DNA of 41,149 nucleotides from a virus, in IMG/VR virus record IMGVR_UViG_3300028840_006554, positions 1 through 41,149 of that record. One strand, written 5' to 3'. Numbering within the stretch: the stretch's first letter is position 1; the number at the start of each line of letters is the position of its first letter. Below are positions 14,904-22,821 of the stretch, in pieces. The position numbers and the translations under genes are program-made. The notes below the pieces were generated by a model that was given only the letters and a program-made list of their open reading frames with translations, had not been told where the DNA came from and searched no databases.

Positions 14904-15577
14904 AAATAGTTGTTATCAGTTGTGACCTATACGCTGATACTTGCAGAGCTTTTGACGACAGGTTGAAAAAGGTCTGGCCTGACTGCCCCTGGGAAGTGAT
15001 CTTTGTTACCAATTCAAAAAAGTTGCAGGTTAACAGAACAGTCTATTATCTGGGGGACAGGCCTGACATTGCCTTTGGCTGGCGATTGAAAACATTCCTC
15101 AGGCAATATTACGATGACTCTCACCTTTTGTTTATGATGTCTGATTACCTGCTGAAAGATGTTAATGCCCCAGTTGTGCAAAGGGCTGCTGAACTATGCG
15201 TTGATTCCAATGGGGGAATTGCCCATTGTAGATTAAGGCCTATGCCCCCACCCCAATTTGATTATCCAGAACCAGGCTTTGGCAGAATAGATAAAAGAAA
15301 AAGATATTGCCTTTCCTTACAGCCTGGCATATGGGAACGTGAAACCTTGATGAATCTATTAAGGGAATCTGAGGACCCATGGAAAACAGAAATATGGGGA
15401 AGTGGCAGGGTTGCACACAACGTAAAAGGGGTCTTTTTAAGTACAAAGGAAATGGTGATGCCTCACACTAATTATTATTATAAGGGGCAACCCCAGGGGG
15501 TGAATTGGGTTATTGATAATGTTGACCCAGAAAACTGGACTGATGCAGCCAAATCAAAGAAAGCAGGTAAGAAATAG
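14900..15577 (+). CDS. Putative glycosyltransferase-like protein, start of glycan module
   Basis: 225 residues. The N-terminus (MKIVVISCDLYADTCRAF) is a Rossmann-type strand and turn as in GT-A nucleotide-sugar enzymes; SHLLFMMSDYLLKDVN (about 75-90) has the look of a GT-A acidic metal-site region, though no exact DxD is present. The middle (GGIAHCRLRPMPPPQFDYP) and the C-terminus give no further clue. It overlaps the preceding ribbon-helix-helix gene by ATGA and the sulfotransferase by TAGTG. The family is not firmly recognised; the surrounding genes make sugar transfer the best guess. Confidence 0.5.
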   Translation: MKIVVISCDLYADTCRAFDDRLKKVWPDCPWEVIFVTNSKKLQVNRTVYYLGDRPDIAFGWRLKTFLRQYYDDSHLLFMMSDYLLKDVNAPVVQRAAELCVDSNGGIAHCRLRPMPPPQFDYPEPGFGRIDKRKRYCLSLQPGIWERETLMNLLRESEDPWKTEIWGSGRVAHNVKGVFLSTKEMVMPHTNYYYKGQPQGVNWVIDNVDPENWTDAAKSKKAGKK

Positions 15578-16365
15578 TGACATATAGACCTGTTCTAGTT
15601 TGTGTAGCTGGTACCTATAGGACAGCATCATCAACCCAATATCAGATTACCAGGGACATTGTTGAAGAGTCGGGCCTGGGTCTGGGCATTGGGTACCATA
15701 CTGAAGGGGCTTTGCAGAAATATGACAACTATGATGCAACCTACATTGTTTGCAAAGTCTTTGCTCCCATCTGGCTCTATTATTATGACACCCATGACAA
15801 TCTAAAAAGAAAAGAATCTTATGGCAAAGTCTATCACCAGCAAGGCAGGTTACTGGGTGTGGTCAGTATACGCAATCCCTTTGACATCTTGACCAGTATG
15901 AAAACCAGGACCCTAAGCAGGCAAGGGGGCAAAAGGGAAACTGAACCATGGGACGGTATCAAGGTTGCATCACAGGATTTCCCCAAGTGGTTAGGTGATC
16001 TGGAAAAATGGTGTAATCTGTGGCCCTTGACTTACTGGTCCAAGTTTGAGACATTTACCCAGGACCTTGCAACTGAGGCCATGGGAATCGCGAAGCACCT
16101 AAGAATTAATCTGACCCAGGAAAAGGCCCAGGAAATAGCAGCCCGTTATACCCCCCAAAAGATCAACGCCAGGAAAGGGCAAGAATACAACAGGCCCTTG
16201 GAAAGTGAAAAAAGACATCTGTCGGTTGTGCCTCAGGTTGTGCATGGCACCAGTGGGCACTATAAAGACCATTTAACCCCAGAAGAAATACTTGCAGTTG
16301 AAAAGTATAACATGGACTTTTTCTTGAGATTTGATTATCCCCTTAATTTTCGTTCTTTAGGTTGA
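15577..16365 (+). CDS. Sulfotransferase-family protein
   Basis: 262 residues from a GTG that overlaps the previous stop (TAGTG). The N-terminal strand-loop AGTYRTASSTQY (about 10-21) corresponds to the 5'-phosphosulfate loop of PAPS-dependent sulfotransferases, and SIRNPFDILTSM (about 97-108) is the 3'-phosphate motif with conserved Arg and Ser. These enzymes move sulfate from PAPS to a hydroxyl or amino group, here probably a glycan. The C-terminal region (LTPEEILAVEKYNMDFFLRFDYP) also fits the family. It sits between two glycosyltransferase-type genes. Confidence 0.75.
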   Translation: MTYRPVLVCVAGTYRTASSTQYQITRDIVEESGLGLGIGYHTEGALQKYDNYDATYIVCKVFAPIWLYYYDTHDNLKRKESYGKVYHQQGRLLGVVSIRNPFDILTSMKTRTLSRQGGKRETEPWDGIKVASQDFPKWLGDLEKWCNLWPLTYWSKFETFTQDLATEAMGIAKHLRINLTQEKAQEIAARYTPQKINARKGQEYNRPLESEKRHLSVVPQVVHGTSGHYKDHLTPEEILAVEKYNMDFFLRFDYPLNFRSLG

Positions 16366-16406
16366 TTATGGTTGATTATTATTTCTTGATTAAGGTTGAT
16401 TAATTA

Positions 16407-17102
16407 ATGATAAGAACTGGTTCTGTCTGTTGTGTTACGGTCAACTTTAGGACCCCAGACCTGGTTAAGACCTGTGTTGAATCTTGGTTCAATTACTACC
16501 CAAAGATTCCCCATATTGTTGTTGATAATGGGGGCTGCCAGGACTCTATCAAAGTCCTGAATGAATTAAGCAATCAGGGCAAGATTGCCGGACTGGTCAA
16601 GAATCCCGAGAATATATATCATGGCCCAGCTTTGAACCAGGGAATTGGCTTTGGTTGGGCAATGGGGGCAACTTACGCTTTCTTACTAGACTCTGATACC
16701 AGGGTCAAGAAGGGGGGCGCGGTTGAAAATATGATAGCAGCCTTTGAACAAGACCAGGACCTTTTTGCAATCGGTTGGTTAAGATATGTTAGCCAGGCTG
16801 GTATTGCCTACAAGACTATTTATCCTGAAATTTATCCTGAAGCTGCTGTTAAGTATATTCATCCCTATGCCTGTATGGTTGACATTTCCAAACTGGCTCT
16901 AATGCCTGCCAGGTATACCGAAGGGGGTGCCCCAGCAATTGAGATTATGAAAAAGGTGCCAGATTATGGTTGGACAGTTTCAAACTTTCCAATTGGGGAA
17001 TATATCTGGCACAAAGAAGCTGGTACCAGGGGTCTTTTTGGGGGGCAATTCAGACCAGAAACCAATGCTAAGATACAACCTTACAAGAGGCGAAAATTGT
17101 GA
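16407..17102 (+). CDS. Glycosyltransferase family 2
   Basis: 231 residues, GT-A fold. The N-terminus VCCVTVNFRTPDLVKTCVES followed by IPHIVVDNGG is the nucleotide-binding start of GT2 enzymes; YAFLLDSDTRVKKGG (about 90-104) carries the DSD metal motif. The acceptor region contains HKEAGTRG. It adds a sugar from a nucleotide-sugar donor. It starts 41 bases after the sulfotransferase; the gap carries three GGTTGATTA copies. It overlaps the next start by 4 bases. Confidence 0.85.
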   Translation: MIRTGSVCCVTVNFRTPDLVKTCVESWFNYYPKIPHIVVDNGGCQDSIKVLNELSNQGKIAGLVKNPENIYHGPALNQGIGFGWAMGATYAFLLDSDTRVKKGGAVENMIAAFEQDQDLFAIGWLRYVSQAGIAYKTIYPEIYPEAAVKYIHPYACMVDISKLALMPARYTEGGAPAIEIMKKVPDYGWTVSNFPIGEYIWHKEAGTRGLFGGQFRPETNAKIQPYKRRKL

Positions 17103-17299
17103 CCCCAAAGAATTATGTACTGAAAATAATGAATGTGACAGCATGGCTGTCTTTTGTCGCGTCAGTCTGGCTGGCTATTCTTTGGGGGGATGTGTCCCCA
17201 TGGCGATTCCTTTTTGCTGCTTTTTTCTGGCTGATTGTAGTCTTGATTGTTGCATCTTGGGATTATCACTTAACTAGCAAGGGTGGAAAGTATGACTGA
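17099..17299 (+). CDS. Small two-helix membrane protein
   Basis: 66 residues from a GTG overlapping the previous stop (GTGA). Two transmembrane segments are visible, about 10-30 (NVTAWLSFVASVWLAILW) and 36-53 (FLFAAFFWLIVVLIVAS). The C-terminus is short and polar. No family. It is first of three tiny, overlapping membrane peptides within the glycan module, and may anchor a glycosylation complex or act independently. Confidence 0.55.
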   Translation: MTPKNYVLKIMNVTAWLSFVASVWLAILWGDVSPWRFLFAAFFWLIVVLIVASWDYHLTSKGGKYD

Positions 17300-17369
17300 A
17301 ATTGCATTGCTGATCCTGTTTATTCTTTTGTTCTGGTGGGTTATTATTAAGGGGGAAAGAATAGAATGA
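17292..17369 (+). CDS. 25-residue single-helix membrane peptide
   Basis: ATG at 17292 lies inside the end of the previous gene and is preceded by GGGTGGAAAG, a good ribosome-binding site. The peptide is one hydrophobic helix (IALLILFILLFWWVII) with a short charged tail (KGERIE). It overlaps the next start by an ATGA. The tight coupling on both sides is the main argument that it is translated. Confidence 0.5.
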   Translation: MTEIALLILFILLFWWVIIKGERIE

Positions 17370-17446
17370 CTCTTTTAGCTATTGTAGCAATTATTGCAGG
17401 GGCCCTGGTGGTTCTGTGGATTATTGATGATGTCAGGTATGGATAA
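17366..17446 (+). CDS. 26-residue single-helix membrane peptide
   Basis: ATG 17366 overlaps the previous stop (ATGA) behind GGGGGAAAGAATAGA; the stop overlaps the next start (TAATG). The sequence is a single transmembrane helix (LLAIVAIIAGALVVLWII) with an acidic/basic tail (DDVRYG). Same reasoning as for the neighbour: hydrophobic, perfectly coupled, function unknown. Confidence 0.5.
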   Translation: MTLLAIVAIIAGALVVLWIIDDVRYG

Positions 17447-17865
17447 TGTCTGATAATCCTTTTGATGACTTGTTGAATATTGCATGCGGCTTTGACTGGC
17501 TGACTCCAGCCTGGGCTTTTTTGAACGACTTTTTAGAAGGACCGGCAGCCCATTGGGGCATTTCATTTAACACAACTTGGGATAGTAGGGCAATTAGAAA
17601 ACTGTTGCAGAAAAAAGGAGTCAAGTCCTGGGGCTATATGCTTAACACGGATGGAACTATGATAATGTTTTCTACCAAGAAAACGCAGGCCAGATATGCT
17701 GGTTATGTTCTGCAAGAAGCTGGAGTCCCTGTCCTGTATTCGCCAATTCAGCAGCAGGCCTACACAAGGAATTTGCAACATGAAGATAAAAAAGACAATC
17801 CACTTGCCTGGTTATATGGTTCAAATCATAGAAAGGGAAATGGAAAAAAGTGGGGCATCTTTTAA
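17446..17865 (+). CDS. Hypothetical protein in the glycan module
   Basis: 139 residues, no recognised family. The first 40 residues are hydrophobic/aromatic (NPFDDLLNIACGFDWLTPAWAF) and may associate with the membrane. A compact domain follows (RAIRKLLQKKGVKSWGYML; KTQARYAGYVLQEAGVPVLY) that resembles a small alpha/beta domain in phage hypothetical proteins, in which a 'QA..A..VL..AGI' helix recurs. Its 3' 86 bases overlap the start of the next gene in another frame. Confidence 0.55.
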   Translation: MSDNPFDDLLNIACGFDWLTPAWAFLNDFLEGPAAHWGISFNTTWDSRAIRKLLQKKGVKSWGYMLNTDGTMIMFSTKKTQARYAGYVLQEAGVPVLYSPIQQQAYTRNLQHEDKKDNPLAWLYGSNHRKGNGKKWGIF

Positions 17866-18061
17866 TGCTGTTGTCACCAGGCAACTATACCAGAAATTTC
17901 ACCCTATTCATGACAACCCAACTGATCTGGAATCAGCTGCAACTTATCTTAGGGACATTGCTCAGAACCAGGGCCCAGCAGCGTCAGTCCACATGTGGAA
18001 TCGCATAAAGCATAGGTACCCAGACCATACCTGGGACCCAGAAAGGCTGGAACTGGTATGA
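17780..18061 (+). CDS. Second ribbon-helix-helix-like protein
   Basis: 93 residues from ATG 17780; a longer frame opens earlier but the added part has no sensible structure. The N-terminus has strand KKTIHLP, helix MVQIIEREMEKSG and then ASFNAVVTRQLYQKF, the layout of a ribbon-helix-helix DNA-binding domain. The rest (ESAATYLRDIAQNQGPA) is helical. It overlaps the previous gene by 86 bases and the next by ATGA. Possible regulator of the methyltransferase/sugar genes. Confidence 0.55.
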   Translation: MKIKKTIHLPGYMVQIIEREMEKSGASFNAVVTRQLYQKFHPIHDNPTDLESAATYLRDIAQNQGPAASVHMWNRIKHRYPDHTWDPERLELV

Positions 18062-18606
18062 CTGACCAACATTGGCGCAAAGCCCAGGGCGAAAAAATGA
18101 CCATAGCAGAAAGGGAATTATTGTTCTATTCTGCTGTGCAAGTTGCCCATTCTTTTTCAAAACCCACTATTGTTAATATTGGGGTCAGCTGGGGTGCATC
18201 AGTTCATTGCCTGGCAGCTGGTGCACCAAAAGCCCACCTTATTGCCATTGACCCAGATTTATCAACCAGGCCCTTTCAGGGCAAGGATAAGCTAGATGGT
18301 ATTGACATTGCCTTTGTGGAAAGTGAAAGTCAGACTTATCTTGAAAAGAATCCGGCTGAACCATACCATCTTGTTTTTGTTGACGGTTGCCATACATTTG
18401 AGTGCGTCCAACAAGATATTGAAATATTTGCCCCCCACATTGCAGCTGGGGGGTTACTTATCTTTCATGACTACAGACCCCAGCCAAGGGATAGAAACAG
18501 ATTACAAGGGGTAAAATTTGCAGTTGATACCTGGTTTATATCTGCCAGAGAATGGCAGTGGAAGAAGGCAGCAGATTCCATTGCTTCTTTTGTTAAGGTG
18601 AAATAA
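18058..18606 (+). CDS. Class I SAM-dependent methyltransferase, copy 1
   Basis: 182 residues. PTIVNIGVSWGASVHCLA is motif I (nucleotide loop), HLIAIDPD is the acidic end of strand 2, YHLVFVDGCHTFECVQQDIE is the strand 4 'VDG.H' signature of the Methyltransf_24 group, and GGLLIFHDY follows. This group includes enzymes acting on sugars and small molecules. It is coupled by TAATG to a second, clearly related gene. Substrate unknown; context suggests O- or N-methylation of a sugar. Confidence 0.8.
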   Translation: MTDQHWRKAQGEKMTIAERELLFYSAVQVAHSFSKPTIVNIGVSWGASVHCLAAGAPKAHLIAIDPDLSTRPFQGKDKLDGIDIAFVESESQTYLEKNPAEPYHLVFVDGCHTFECVQQDIEIFAPHIAAGGLLIFHDYRPQPRDRNRLQGVKFAVDTWFISAREWQWKKAADSIASFVKVK

Positions 18607-19148
18607 TGACTCACTATTGGGAAAAGGGCATGGGCAATGATGTGCCCCTGGCAGAAAGACTATACTTGCATCAACTTGCCTTGCTAGTTAAGGCCAGATT
18701 TGAAAAACCTACCATTGTCAATATTGGGGTCAATCGGGGCACCAGTTTGCATCCCCTGGCGGCTTCAGGTTGCAGAGTTCTGGCGATTGATACAAACTTT
18801 CGGGTTGACATCTTTGGCAAGGACAAGCTAAAAGGTGTTGAATATTTTGAAGCTAACAGCACAACCTTTCGGGCCCAAGATTTTAGCTATCATCTGGTCT
18901 TTGTAGATGGGGGACATGATTACCCTATAGTTAAAGATGACTTATTCAATTGGGGTAGATGGATTCCGGAAAACGGAATCATAGCAGTTCATGATTACTA
19001 CACAGATGACAAGCCAGAAAAGCATCAGGAAAGACTGGCTGGGGTCAAAAGGGCTGTTGATGAATACTTTGTACTAAGGAAAGGAACTCCCTGGGCCTGG
19101 TTAGGTGGGGCTGGGTCCATTGTAGCGTATGAAAGGGTTACATTTTAA
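18606..19148 (+). CDS. Class I SAM-dependent methyltransferase, copy 2
   Basis: 180 residues, a tandem paralogue of the preceding gene: the same order of KPTIVNIGV, GASLHPLA-like loop (here RGTSLHPLA), AIDTN, YHLVFVDGGHDY, GIIAVHDYY, and RLAGVKRAVDEYF matching LQGVKFAVDTWF of copy 1. Divergence is large, so the duplication is old. Two methyltransferases may modify two positions of one glycan. It starts in the stop of copy 1 (TAATG) and its own stop overlaps the next start. Confidence 0.8.
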   Translation: MTHYWEKGMGNDVPLAERLYLHQLALLVKARFEKPTIVNIGVNRGTSLHPLAASGCRVLAIDTNFRVDIFGKDKLKGVEYFEANSTTFRAQDFSYHLVFVDGGHDYPIVKDDLFNWGRWIPENGIIAVHDYYTDDKPEKHQERLAGVKRAVDEYFVLRKGTPWAWLGGAGSIVAYERVTF

Positions 19149-19801
19149 TGGTTGTGTATTCTGCCTTGTTTGGCCCTTATGACATCTTACATCCTACCAA
19201 GTACAATGCTATCTTGTATACTGATCAAGATGATGTTCGGGCAGATGGATGGGCTATTAGACAGGTTGACCCACCCCACCAGGATGATGTTAAGGCATCA
19301 AGATATTATTTTAGCCAGTCCCATCTAGTAGCCCAGGTTGAAGGGACAGAATACACTATCATGCATGGTGCCAATGCAACCTTAAAGATACACCCTGAGG
19401 AATTAATTAAATATTTGCCCCCAGGGATTGATCTTGCCTGTGTTGCTCACCCCAGACGAAAAGTTGCCCAGGAAGCGCGAGTCCTATCCAGAATGGGCAA
19501 AGATGACCCAGACCGAATTGAAAAACAGATGGAAAGATACCAGGGGGAAGGATTTTTTGATAGCCCTTATGCCCAGGACTTGTCAGCCCTAATTGTTGTT
19601 GTGAGGCGCAACACCCCAGCTTTGCAGGAATTTGAACAGGCATGGTGGGCAGAACTATGCAAAGATGATACCAGCAGCAGGGATCAGCTATCTTTTGAAT
19701 ATGTACGCTGGAAAATGGATTTTGAAATCACTAGGCTGCCCAGGCATTGGAAAAATTACCTTAATCTGTATGGGCACCTAAAGAAAAAGAGAGATAAATG
19801 A
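19148..19801 (+). CDS. DUF616/TOD1-like glycosyltransferase-related protein
   Basis: 217 residues. The pattern VVYSALFGPYD, then a polar turn, YTIMHGANATLK, ACVAHPRRKVAQEA and SSRDQLSFEYVRW matches what I know of the DUF616 (TOD1/MUCI70-like) family, which is thought to be a glycosyltransferase-like domain. In particular 'HPRR...EA' and 'RDQLSF.YV' are diagnostic. It overlaps both neighbours by a few bases. Assignment from memory of the family, not by search. Confidence 0.6.
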   Translation: MVVYSALFGPYDILHPTKYNAILYTDQDDVRADGWAIRQVDPPHQDDVKASRYYFSQSHLVAQVEGTEYTIMHGANATLKIHPEELIKYLPPGIDLACVAHPRRKVAQEARVLSRMGKDDPDRIEKQMERYQGEGFFDSPYAQDLSALIVVVRRNTPALQEFEQAWWAELCKDDTSSRDQLSFEYVRWKMDFEITRLPRHWKNYLNLYGHLKKKRDK

Positions 19802-20835
19802 TTAATGTTCTTTTAGTTGGTTGTGGCAGGATAGGAAAAAGACACTGCCAGATTTTATCTGGCCAAAGCGAAAAGGCCAAACTGGTGGGGGTTGTTGATT
19901 ACTATGGGCCCAGGGCTCGTGACTATGGATCAAGATTTGATGTGCCCCATCTGGTTGCTGATACAACCAAAAGACAAGACAGGCCCAAGATTAGTGACTT
20001 TGCTCAGAAATGCAAGGGTGATCTTATCACCCTGGGAATAGCAACCGGCAACCATTTCTATAGCATTAATAATTTGATGCCATTGGGAATCCCTATGCTG
20101 GTTGAAAAGCCCCTGGTGCTAAGCCTACGTGAAATAGGCATCTTGGAACATAATGCCAAAGTATATGGCTCTTGGATTTGTGAAGTTAAACAAAACCGTT
20201 ATAACGTGGCAGTCCAGACAATCAGGGACAACATATACAAGTTAGGCAAGATCAGGTTGGTCCATTGTAGTGTTTTATGGTCAAGGACCCCAGCATACTA
20301 TGCTGATTGGCATGGCCAGTGGCTTGATGCTGGTGGGGTCCTGGCAAACCAGGCCATTCATCACATTGACCTATTGTGGTGGTTGTTGGGGGACATCAGG
20401 ACAGTGTCAGCAACTGCTACCTATTCTAATTATACTGAAGTTGAAACAGGAATCGTTGCAACCTTAGGATTTGATTCTGGTTGCATAGGGACATTGCAGG
20501 CAACAACCCTGGCGACCAGGGACCTTGAAGGGGCAATTACCCTAATAGGTGAAAATGGGACAGTCAAAATAGGGGGCTTTGCCTGTAACCAAATTGACTT
20601 TTGGGAACCGGATCAGAACTGGGGGGATAAGAAAGAAAACCCCCCAGACGTTTATGGATATGGGCACCAGGCCATGTATGATGACATTGATCTGGCACAG
20701 CCCCCACCAGTCCCTATCTGGCAAGCTGCTAAAGCCCTTGAAATATGCCATGCAATATACCATTCCAGCAAAATGGAAAGCAGGGTTATTCTGGGGCAAT
20801 CACATTACAAACACTCAAGACTGGGTAAAGGATGA
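19798..20835 (+). CDS. Gfo/Idh/MocA-family sugar dehydrogenase (WbpB/WlbA-like)
   Basis: 345 residues. The Rossmann start is VLLVGCGRIGKRHCQIL with the GxGxxG-type loop; MLVEKPLVLS holds the family EKP motif (catalytic Lys); GGVLANQAIHHIDLLWWLLGD matches the catalytic His-Asp region typical of the WlbA/WbpB branch. That enzyme oxidises UDP-GlcNAcA at C3 with NAD. The next two genes are the acetyltransferase and the aminotransferase that complete this known pathway (WbpB-WbpE-WbpD). It overlaps the next gene by ATGA. Confidence 0.82.
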   Translation: MINVLLVGCGRIGKRHCQILSGQSEKAKLVGVVDYYGPRARDYGSRFDVPHLVADTTKRQDRPKISDFAQKCKGDLITLGIATGNHFYSINNLMPLGIPMLVEKPLVLSLREIGILEHNAKVYGSWICEVKQNRYNVAVQTIRDNIYKLGKIRLVHCSVLWSRTPAYYADWHGQWLDAGGVLANQAIHHIDLLWWLLGDIRTVSATATYSNYTEVETGIVATLGFDSGCIGTLQATTLATRDLEGAITLIGENGTVKIGGFACNQIDFWEPDQNWGDKKENPPDVYGYGHQAMYDDIDLAQPPPVPIWQAAKALEICHAIYHSSKMESRVILGQSHYKHSRLGKG

Positions 20836-21320
20836 CTCTAACAGCTGGGGAATGGACCCTAATACATTCATCTGTGCAATACGGGGAAAATGTTGTCATC
20901 TGGCATAGAACCACGGTTCGAGAGAATACCGTTATTGGCAATAATGTCCACATTGGGCAGAATTGCATGATAGAGGACAAGGTCATTATTAAGGATGGGG
21001 TCAGAATCCATGGGGGTTGTTTCATTCCGGCTGGCACCATCCTTTCAGAAAATGTCTGGTTAGGTCCTGGGGTATATATTGCAAATGATCTATATCCTCA
21101 GACTGGTGGGGCCTTTCGGGGCGGTACCAGAATACAAAAAGGGGCAGTAATCGGAATGGGGGCAAGGATAGGACCAGGGCTGGTTATTGGAGCAGGGTCA
21201 ATAGTTGGAATGGGGGCTGTAGTCTTGAAAGATGTGCCCAGTAGAACAGCGGTTGCCGGCAACCCTGCCAGAACAATTAAAACATCTTATTTTGATGTAC
21301 TGGACTTTTTCAATGCTTAA
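20832..21320 (+). CDS. Left-handed beta-helix N-acetyltransferase (WbpD/WlbB-like)
   Basis: 162 residues made of hexapeptide repeats: VVIWHRTTVRENTVIGNNVHIGQ-type turns and later IGMGARIGPGLVIGAGSIVGMG, then the cap AGNPARTIK. IWH near the start, and the LGPGVYIANDLYP loop, match the WlbB/WbpD acetyltransferases that acetylate the 3-amino group of the UDP-uronic acid. It sits between the dehydrogenase and aminotransferase genes and overlaps the latter by 8 bases. Expected acetyl donor is acetyl-CoA. Confidence 0.8.
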   Translation: MTLTAGEWTLIHSSVQYGENVVIWHRTTVRENTVIGNNVHIGQNCMIEDKVIIKDGVRIHGGCFIPAGTILSENVWLGPGVYIANDLYPQTGGAFRGGTRIQKGAVIGMGARIGPGLVIGAGSIVGMGAVVLKDVPSRTAVAGNPARTIKTSYFDVLDFFNA

Positions 21321-22293
21321 ATTTAATGACCTAACACCACAACCACAACTAAGAAAAAGGCTTGATTCTGCTTATGATAGGGTTATGTCATCTGGCACCT
21401 ATGTGCGGGGCAATGAAGTTGTTGCCTTTGAAAAAGAATGGGCTGACTACAACGAGGCAAAATATTGCATCAGTTGCGGGTCTGGTCTTGATGCTTTGCA
21501 GCTGGTTCTAAGGGCCTGGGGCATATCCCATTCAGCAATTAAGGTGCCAGGCTGGACAGCGTCGTCAACCTGGTCAGCAGTTGAGGCAGTAGGGGCAATG
21601 CCTATACCAACAGAATTGTCTGCCCTTGATAACATACCAGAAATAGTGGTTCATTTATATGGGCACAGGGCACCAGTCATGCGGAACCTTGACCAGGAAA
21701 AAGATTATATCCTGCAAGATTGCGCGCAATGCCATGGCCTGAAGGTTAAGGGTACATGTGCTTGGTCATTCTACCCAACAAAGAATCTGGGGGCATATGG
21801 TGACGCTGGGGCAATTACCACAGATGATACCGAATTGGCTGCCCATCTGGTAGCACTAAGGAACCATGGCACCAACGGGGCAATTAACAGCAGGATGGAC
21901 CCTTTACAGGCAGCCTTTCTGCGAGTCAAGTTGCCCTATTTGAACAGCTGGAACCAGCAAAGAAAAGAGTTTGCCCAGCTATACACAGACCGATTACAAA
22001 ACGTTGCAGGGATAGAATTGCCAACAGGGGGCCCAGACTCAGTCTGGCACCAGTATACTATTATCCTAAAAAGTGAATATACCAGGGACTCGTTAAAACG
22101 CTGGTTAGTGGGTCAAGGTATTGAAACTATGGTTCACTATCCTATCCCACCACATAGGGCTTTGGGGTACCAGTACCACTTGCCTGAAGTAGATTGGCTG
22201 TCAAAGACAATTCTTAGTCTACCCATTGCCCCCCACCTTAGACAGGTGGATATACACAAAGTCTGTGATCTGATTGAACAGGCCCTTGGCTGA
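21313..22293 (+). CDS. DegT/DnrJ/EryC1-family PLP aminotransferase (WbpE/WlbC-like)
   Basis: 326 residues from ATG 21313; a longer reading frame from 21232 exists but adds an unrelated N-terminus within the previous gene. GTYVRGNEVVAFEKEWA and CISCGSGLDALQL are the conserved N-terminal PLP-binding motifs; DCAQCHG and SFYPTKNLGAYGDAG include the Schiff-base lysine (K in PTKNLG). The C-terminal part ends as in the family. It transfers an amino group from glutamate to a 3-keto sugar. It completes the WbpB/D/E trio. A terminator overlaps its last codons. Confidence 0.85.
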   Translation: MLKFNDLTPQPQLRKRLDSAYDRVMSSGTYVRGNEVVAFEKEWADYNEAKYCISCGSGLDALQLVLRAWGISHSAIKVPGWTASSTWSAVEAVGAMPIPTELSALDNIPEIVVHLYGHRAPVMRNLDQEKDYILQDCAQCHGLKVKGTCAWSFYPTKNLGAYGDAGAITTDDTELAAHLVALRNHGTNGAINSRMDPLQAAFLRVKLPYLNSWNQQRKEFAQLYTDRLQNVAGIELPTGGPDSVWHQYTIILKSEYTRDSLKRWLVGQGIETMVHYPIPPHRALGYQYHLPEVDWLSKTILSLPIAPHLRQVDIHKVCDLIEQALG

Positions 22294-22309
22294 TGCCAAG
22301 GGCCTTTTT
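22281..22309 (+). terminator. Rho-independent terminator ending the sugar genes
   Basis: A perfect 9-bp stem (GGCCCTTGG / CCAAGGGCC) with loop CTGATG is followed by five T. The left arm includes the last codons of the aminotransferase gene and the loop includes its stop TGA. Confidence 0.88.
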
Positions 22310-22351
22310 AGTTGCAAGGAAAAATAAGGAACATATAGAAATAGGGTATAA

Positions 22352-22816
22352 ATGATGAAAAAGATTAAGATTGCAGGTCATACCTTTGAATTACTAAGCC
22401 AGCTTGAAGCAAAGCAGGAAACCCAGGGTTGCCAGCATATATGGCAACCATATACCAAGAAGGTTGTGGTCAATCCTGGTGGTGAATTTGTAAAAGGTTA
22501 TGGCTCAGAACATGTTCTTGTGTCTATTGCCTCAGGCAAGATATGTCAGAAGTGCGGGTTTGCTCAGTTGGACACAGAATTAGACAGGGCCATTGCCAGT
22601 GGCAAGCTAGAATCTGTTCTCACAGCCCACAGCCCTAATAGAACCATTTGTCAGATGTTAAGGGACCTTAGAAAGACCCACCCAGAGTCAGCAGATGAAA
22701 TTGATAGCTGTCTTTTGGTTGCAAAAAAGATGGACTCAAAGCTGGTAGAATATGCTGGGACAGACCATGCAACCAGCTGGTATGACAAAGATGGAAAATT
22801 TATAACAGAGGAATAA
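22352..22816 (+). CDS. Hypothetical protein with possible zinc-binding cysteines
   Basis: 154 residues. A C..H pair (GCQHIW, about 26-30) and ICQKCGF (about 63-69) could form one zinc ribbon. The C-terminal half is helical and highly charged. No family recognised. It starts 40 bases after the terminator, with two adjacent ATG codons, and the giant glycosyltransferase begins 5 bases after its stop, so the two are probably co-transcribed from a promoter not clearly identified. Confidence 0.5.
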   Translation: MMKKIKIAGHTFELLSQLEAKQETQGCQHIWQPYTKKVVVNPGGEFVKGYGSEHVLVSIASGKICQKCGFAQLDTELDRAIASGKLESVLTAHSPNRTICQMLRDLRKTHPESADEIDSCLLVAKKMDSKLVEYAGTDHATSWYDKDGKFITEE

Positions 22817-22821
22817 TACCC

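Noticed and set aside
16360-16402. Three copies of GGTTGATTA after the sulfotransferase gene
   Set aside because: Too short and AT-rich to separate from chance or slippage; no known site recognised.
19825-19836. Possible match of spacer 1 to GGCAGGATAGG in the dehydrogenase gene
   Set aside because: Only about 11 bases agree, which is expected by chance in a window of this size.
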